In this document: in pieces, positions 59,201 through 64,000 of the stretch
Numbering within the stretch: position 1 is the stretch's first letter
How the letters are laid out: each line of letters begins with the position of its first letter
From: Oidiodendron maius Zn
Taxonomy: Eukaryota > Ascomycota > Leotiomycetes > Myxotrichaceae
Assembly (NCBI GenBank): GCA_000827325.1
Contig: KN832889.1
Location: 124,001 to 188,000, forward strand
Reading direction: 5' to 3'
Length of the DNA: 64,000 bases
Notes under the pieces: model-generated
Told to the model about the DNA's origin: nothing
What the model saw: the letters and a program-made list of their open reading frames with translations, nothing else
Databases searched by the model: none
Program-made: the position numbers and the translations under genes

Positions 59201-61516
59201 GATGTATCTAAAAGTAGTTCGCTTACTGATATGACCCGCTTACTCAGAATGTTCATTTAAAGCACCTGGACCAGCTGATTCTCAAAACCCACGTGGCGGT
59301 CGTTCAGAAGGTTAATCTGCGACATAGACGTTGACCCTCAATAGTTTTGCATCAGGCTTGTTCTCTATATTCAGTAGTGTAAATATAATGTTGCATTCAA
59401 GAGACTCTTGTTCCATAGGCACCTCTACTCCAGAATGATTCTGTAGGCTCTAGTTGGATACGCAGGCAAAAATCCTTCATTTTTATACTCATCTGAGTTA
59501 AGCTGTTCGAAGGATCCCAAAGTGGAGAGGTGACATTTATTTGGAAGCTATGGGGGGAATACGTAGTACCTCAAGTCGAGGCGACTAACGAATTTTGGTT
59601 AGAGCAAAAACGACCCCGCACCTGCCATAAATAGTTGAGTTGAGTTTGGAGGCATTGAGTTTAAAAGGTTCTAGTTGCTACTAACTTAGCGATAGAGCCG
59701 CAAGGTGTACTGTAATAAGGCATTACTGCTGCAACTCACGCACACACCACAAATTTAAACCGCCGAGCTTCTGTCGACCCCAATCGAGATCTTACTACAG
59801 CACAGATCAAGGTACTGAGAGAGCGTGATTTGGTAATGATATTAGCTATATGGCAACTTATAGAACAAGGGAGAAACTGCGAGAAAGATAGAAGGCAAAG
59901 AAAAAGACTGTGACAACGTAGCTGCTGTAATCCACACAAAGGGAGGCAGTAGCCAGTAAAAGGTGCTGTATTGACGAAAACAATTAAGCTACGGAGAAAA
60001 AGACTCGGTACAGCGTGTGCAGCCATATAAATACAGCTCGGTCCGGATTAAGCCTAGTGCCGAAGGGACGTAGCGAATCGCTTGTGTCCGCTCCGCAGCG
60101 CTAATCCTAATTCGTCACGAATCCTCCTCCACCACCACACCCGGATCCTGGCCGGGCGTCAAGTCCTACTCTGCACCTCCCCGTGGTGACGCCTGGGAAC
60201 CTTCTCTTCGGAGGAGAGCTAAGCAGAGAGGCACAGGGAGTGCTTTGATGGATTATACTGGGCAGGGAGGAGCTTGGATGGATCGCCAGCTGATTTGAGA
60301 GATTCGGGTGGCCCGGAATGCAGAGATTTCACGAACAGAACGATCACGATAAGCACGACTACAACCACAACCTCTTGGCCTTACGGCCATGATACCCTCT
60401 TAGCTCTCATGAGCCCTGACTTTGGTTTGGTAGGCCAGGAAACAGTGCTGCCCGCTCTTCTTTATTTGCCTACCTTATAGGCAATTCTTCTTTAGCGTTA
60501 CAGAAGATAGAATACAACCTAATATAGAGAGGCACCACTGCTTCTCTCCGATAATTTGTCAATACTTGTGGAGGTGTTTTTCCCCTGTTTCCTACAGGTT
60601 CGGGGTTGTTTTTCCTGCACATCAATAGGGCCTTATAGACTTAGAGAGGGTGGAATCTCTAGGGAACTGCAACACTGCAGGATTAGGAACCTGGGATATA
60701 GGGTCTTATTTGAGTGGAATTACAGTATTGGGTGAACCTTCTGACCAGAGCGATATGGAAAACGCGCCCTAGGTCCCTTCATGTATTTCAATCTGTTTAG
60801 CCTAGCTAGATAGATCCAACACCCAGGACTTAACTCCTGGCGGCCTTTGCCCTCTATAGGGATTGGCAGGATCGCGTGCTAGTCGCGAGCCTGCGGCCGT
60901 TAAATAGCAACACACACACACACCCGGATCCTGGCCCACAGCCAGCCCGGCGGAACCACACCGCCCTGGCCTGCTGGCTGGGCCGTCACAAAGACAATTT
61001 TCCACGTATCACGACTTACAGGCAGCTCCTTCCTAACCCGCCAACATCGCATCAGTCCAACTACTTTGAGTTAGATCAGGAAAAATTTCAGCTTCGGGAA
61101 GATCAGCCCGAAACCCATCAGTTCTATCGTTGTTTTACGGAGTATAATACTAACAACTAGTAGAGCAGCTAGTAGAGCAGGTTTCTAGCATCTCTGGCCG
61201 TTTATTAATATGCTCCTTATCATACAACATCACGAGACTGCGTAACAATGATGATAGCTATAATAATTGATAGAAACGACCAGATCATACGCTATGCGTT
61301 GAGCATTGGTGCCAAAGGAAAGCTGAAGCTACTGAGTATGGCCTCTAAAGGATATGAACGAGGCTTTCGATACGGAGGACTTTTGACATACACCCAGTTA
61401 ACAGCATATGTAATCTAAACGTTCTTAAGTACTTATGTAACATTATAGCCTGTAGGTATATGCCATCCACCTACTTTATCACTAACTTTGATCAGGCACT
61501 CGAAATAGTCCACACT
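59201..61516. other. Intergenic, repeat debris suspected
   Basis: No gene is supported. A (CA)n tract occurs at 60910-60922. The word CACCCGGATCCTGGCC occurs at 60138 and 60921 in direct orientation. 60050-60300 is comparatively GC-rich, unlike its surroundings. These features hint at degraded repeats of unknown family. Confidence 0.4.
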
Positions 61517-62005
61517 TTATCTAAGGTGATATTCTCTATCTTCCTTTTGCAAAGACACTTGCAACTGCTTCGCTACTAACTTCATCTCTTGGATTGTGTC
61601 GATTCGCCCTGGCACCTCGGCCCTCTTTTCCTCTGTTAATCCTGCAAAGACAGTTGCAAGACTACTTGATTTGAAAGAACCCATTTGTTCTCTGTGTGCC
61701 TGCCAGATGGTATAAGCTAACAGGAGCACATGGAGGACCCAAATTGCGGCTGGCAGACTAAGCTAACCCCACTTAACGGTCAAGTACGTTTCCGTCTTCA
61801 ACGAGCTGCCATTCAAAAATGTGTGACCGCTGGAACTTGGGTCGAGTCGCATAGTGTTCGTCATACTAGTGGCAAGATTTTGCATGAAAAGAGCGATATT
61901 GGACGTAGTCGAGGTCAGGGCCGTGTACATGGCTTGCATAGGATCGGATGTAAAGGTTTGTTCGCCAATACCTCTGTTCGCTGATCCGGCCAATTGACCG
62001 GACAT
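61517..62005 (-). pseudogene. C-terminal relic of DUF3176-type membrane protein
   Basis: Minus-strand frames read TSTTSNIALFMQNLATSMTN, then TYLTVKWG, then a hydrophobic stretch with LSLPAAIWVLHVLLLAYTIW and MGSFKSSSLATVFAGL. This is the pattern at the C-terminus of a large family of fungal membrane proteins with DUF3176: VxxRWxW, a transmembrane helix, then W-KSS-LATLFHGL. A stop interrupts the sequence just before the helix (after VKWG) where the family has tryptophan, a G-to-A type change. The N-terminal three quarters are missing; the homology stops at about 62005, where the Tc1-like remnant begins. Dead fragment. Confidence 0.65.
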
Positions 62006-63030
62006 ACAGTACTAAATCAACTTATAATGCATAAACCTCGCTTAGCCAGAATACCAACATTTATACCTATATATAAAAGAATCAATTATATAAGAACTAT
62101 TGGTCTACATCTAATGAAAATTGTATTAATTAAATCGTCTAAACCCCCTCTTCTTATAGATAAACTTTTAAGCAATTTCTATTGGTCTATTATCTCAATA
62201 TTTAGTATACCACCTTTTTCTGTAATGACAGCCTTAATTCTCTTCCCTATACTTAAATAGAGCATAGAGAAGAGATTGTCTAGTAAACAGTCCTATATAG
62301 CTTATAAACAATTCTCTAGATATACCCGAGCCTCCTCTGAATCGCTCTTATCTGCTGCTACCTCTAGAAATATAGAAACGACAAGTTTTTTAAGGTACTA
62401 CCAAACATGCTCAATTGGGTTTAAATCTAGGGTGTATAGTGGCTGATCCTCAAGCGTATTGATCCCTTAGGCCTCAAACTATACCTTAACATTTTTTATA
62501 GTGTATATAGAGGCGTTATCTTATATAAAGTCATACTTATCACTATTCTAGCTAAGTCCTTCAAAAATTGGATAAACTTGTATATCTAGGACCTTAAGAT
62601 AGCTCTCTACTAAATATCCATACTTCTCTGACTTAAAATCTCGATCTATAATATATAGTAAGCTCCTTCCAATGTCCTAAAAGGCTGCCTAGACTATACC
62701 CTTTATATTCTTCTTTATATCGTATGTTTAGATTATTTGTCGGTGCCTTTTCTGTACTAGAGTACAGAATACCCATTTGTCGCGTTTACCCCGCCCCTGC
62801 TCTACAGAGCACTCGTCTGACCAGACTACAAGAGCCCAATCCTCTACAAGCTAATGTCTTCTCTCTAGACACTATACAAGTCGAGCTGCTGTATTCTCTT
62901 CTATAAGAAATAGTCTGTGCTTAGCCTTCCAATTCGTTATACTATATTCCTTTAATATACCTATAGCAGAACTGGCTCTAAACAACCAGGATGCTTTATT
63001 AATAGGAGTAAGCCTCTTCTTCCTAATATA
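62006..63030 (-). mobile_element. Decayed Tc1/mariner-type element
   Basis: AT-rich DNA whose minus strand carries disjointed pieces of a Tc1-like transposase: RKRLTPINKASWLFRA, GILKEYSITNWKAKHRLF, ALVVWSDECSVEQGRGKRDK and LYTLDLNPIEHVWWYLK. The last two include the second and third acidic positions of a DD34D-type core. Many stops and frame changes separate them. Widespread A/T bias suggests RIP. The edge near 62000 (after CATA) coincides with the end of the DUF3176 relic; the other edge blends into a gypsy remnant. Confidence 0.78.
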
Positions 63031-63059
63031 TAGGTACTTTATAGAACCGTTAGTGCTAC

Positions 63060-64000
63060 TAGAGGAGCTATAGCTTGTATAAAGCCCCTAGAGCCTAGTA
63101 TAGACAGCAGACAGCATTATACAGAAGCTATATTTGGCTGTAGAATAGGCCTAGTTAGTAATAGCAATATCCTAGCAAGAGCAAGAAGAGCAGGCCAACT
63201 GTCTTTATATAGAGGGCCTACAGTTTAAGGTAGGGAATAAGGTCTAGCTAAGTCTATAGAACATTAAGACAGATTATATAATTAAAAAACTTAACTAGAA
63301 GAACACTAAGTATACTGTAGAGGTTATCAAATCTTATAGTTACTGTCTTAATATACTACCTGGAATCTATAATGTCTTCTACTCTAAGTTACTCTACCTA
63401 GCAGCTATAAACCCCTTGCTGTCACAGACTTCGGACGACGCCCAGCCCCCTGCCTATATTATTAATAACTAAGAAGAATACAATATTAAGGAAATACTTC
63501 ATACGACTAAAGTACGGCGTGGCCGTGGCTACCAGAATAAGGTGCTAGTGAAATAGAGAGGCTATACTCGGCCTACCTGGGAGCCTCTATCTGCACTTGC
63601 AGACATAGCTGCATTAGCCTTGTACAAAGCTATTTATAGCCCAGTTCTCTCTCCTGCTGAAGCAATAGTGACATTTAAGAGAGGAGGGGGATAATGGTAT
63701 AGGTTAGACCTATAAGATGTCTTGGTGCCTAGGGCACCTGCAATTTCCTCTTCCTCTTTGAATTATTGTACAATATGTTGCGTAGGCAACTAAGTAATAT
63801 TTGTATTTATACTAGAATAGTAGAGAGTTTTTCTCTCTTTAGTTTTCTTCTCCTTGTTAATATAGAGGTTCATTGTTAACTGCAGAAATCCATTGCAGCC
63901 CCCTACAGATATCTAGAATTTAGTAAGTAAATAGATCTATTAACTTAAGATATTCGAGTAAAAGCAAATAGTAAAGTATAGATGCTTTAGTTATAACTTA
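63060..64000 (+). mobile_element. Broken Ty3/gypsy (chromovirus-like) 3' end
   Basis: A fossil of a Ty3/gypsy LTR retrotransposon. The plus strand to about 63690 retains the C-terminal part of the polyprotein, after the integrase core, with recognisable chromodomain sequence (RRGRGYQNK, RPTWEPLSALAD). The AT-rich DNA from about 63694 to the window edge is probably part of the 3' LTR. It is clearly broken, with several breaks in this short stretch and strong AT bias, so it appears old. The remainder of the element is not in the window. Confidence 0.75.

Noticed and set aside
60908-60936. Possible CRISPR-like or regulatory repeat at the CA tract
   Set aside because: A simple dinucleotide run followed by a word seen only twice; no regular spacers, and the genome is eukaryotic.

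Overview
This window looks like the nuclear genome of a filamentous ascomycete (Pezizomycotina). The evidence is genes with many 45-115 bp GT-AG introns, often with CTAAC or CTGAC branch sites, two heterokaryon-incompatibility (HET) genes plus a HET fragment, a Pho85-type cyclin, fungal-type P450, GMC and ABCC proteins, and pogo/Fot1, Tc1, Tad-like LINE and gypsy elements with C-to-T-type damage that resembles RIP. The species cannot be named from sequence alone. I saw no tRNA, rRNA or CRISPR array.

Layout. 1-12.6 kb is gene-poor: a weak repeat-bearing ORF, one seven-exon gene for a CorA-like two-helix membrane protein (4.3-6.8 kb, minus) and a decayed BCS1-like AAA ATPase (10.2-11.0 kb). 12.6-17.5 kb holds ordinary genes: a DUF1275 membrane protein, a bHLH transcription factor and a PHO80-like cyclin. 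18.6-25.0 kb is an incompatibility/NLR block: a HET-NB-ARC-TPR protein whose 126-bp TPR repeats are nearly identical and broken by an assembly gap, a small kinase/WD40 hybrid relic, and a second HET protein.

26.9-57.4 kb looks like a specialised-metabolism locus without a polyketide synthase or a modular NRPS. In order: GMC oxidoreductase, an inserted pogo element, secreted type-B carboxylesterase, AMP-forming acyl ligase A, an ATP-grasp-like ligase, a damaged MpaB-type oxygenase, cytochrome P450, a full 1,455-residue ABCC transporter, acyl ligase B (paralogue of A), and a folylpolyglutamate synthase (FPGS) paralogue. Four of these enzymes use ATP to activate or ligate carboxylates. My inference is that they could make an amide- or glutamyl-linked product, oxidised by the GMC enzyme and P450 and exported by the ABCC pump. 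The P450/ABCC and ligase B/FPGS pairs are divergent and may share promoters. Alternatively FPGS could be a resistance copy, or simply the housekeeping gene lying next door.

57.5-64 kb is a graveyard: a HET-domain fragment, a SANT/Myb-like relic, the tail of a DUF3176-type membrane protein, a decayed Tc1/mariner transposase, and the broken end of a Ty3/gypsy element running off the window.

Exon boundaries were deduced by eye from splice motifs and reading-frame agreement. For seven multi-exon genes (CorA-like, GMC, carboxylesterase, ligase A, P450, ABCC, FPGS) the predicted exons sum to a whole number of codons. Exon details for the MpaB relic and ligase B are less certain.
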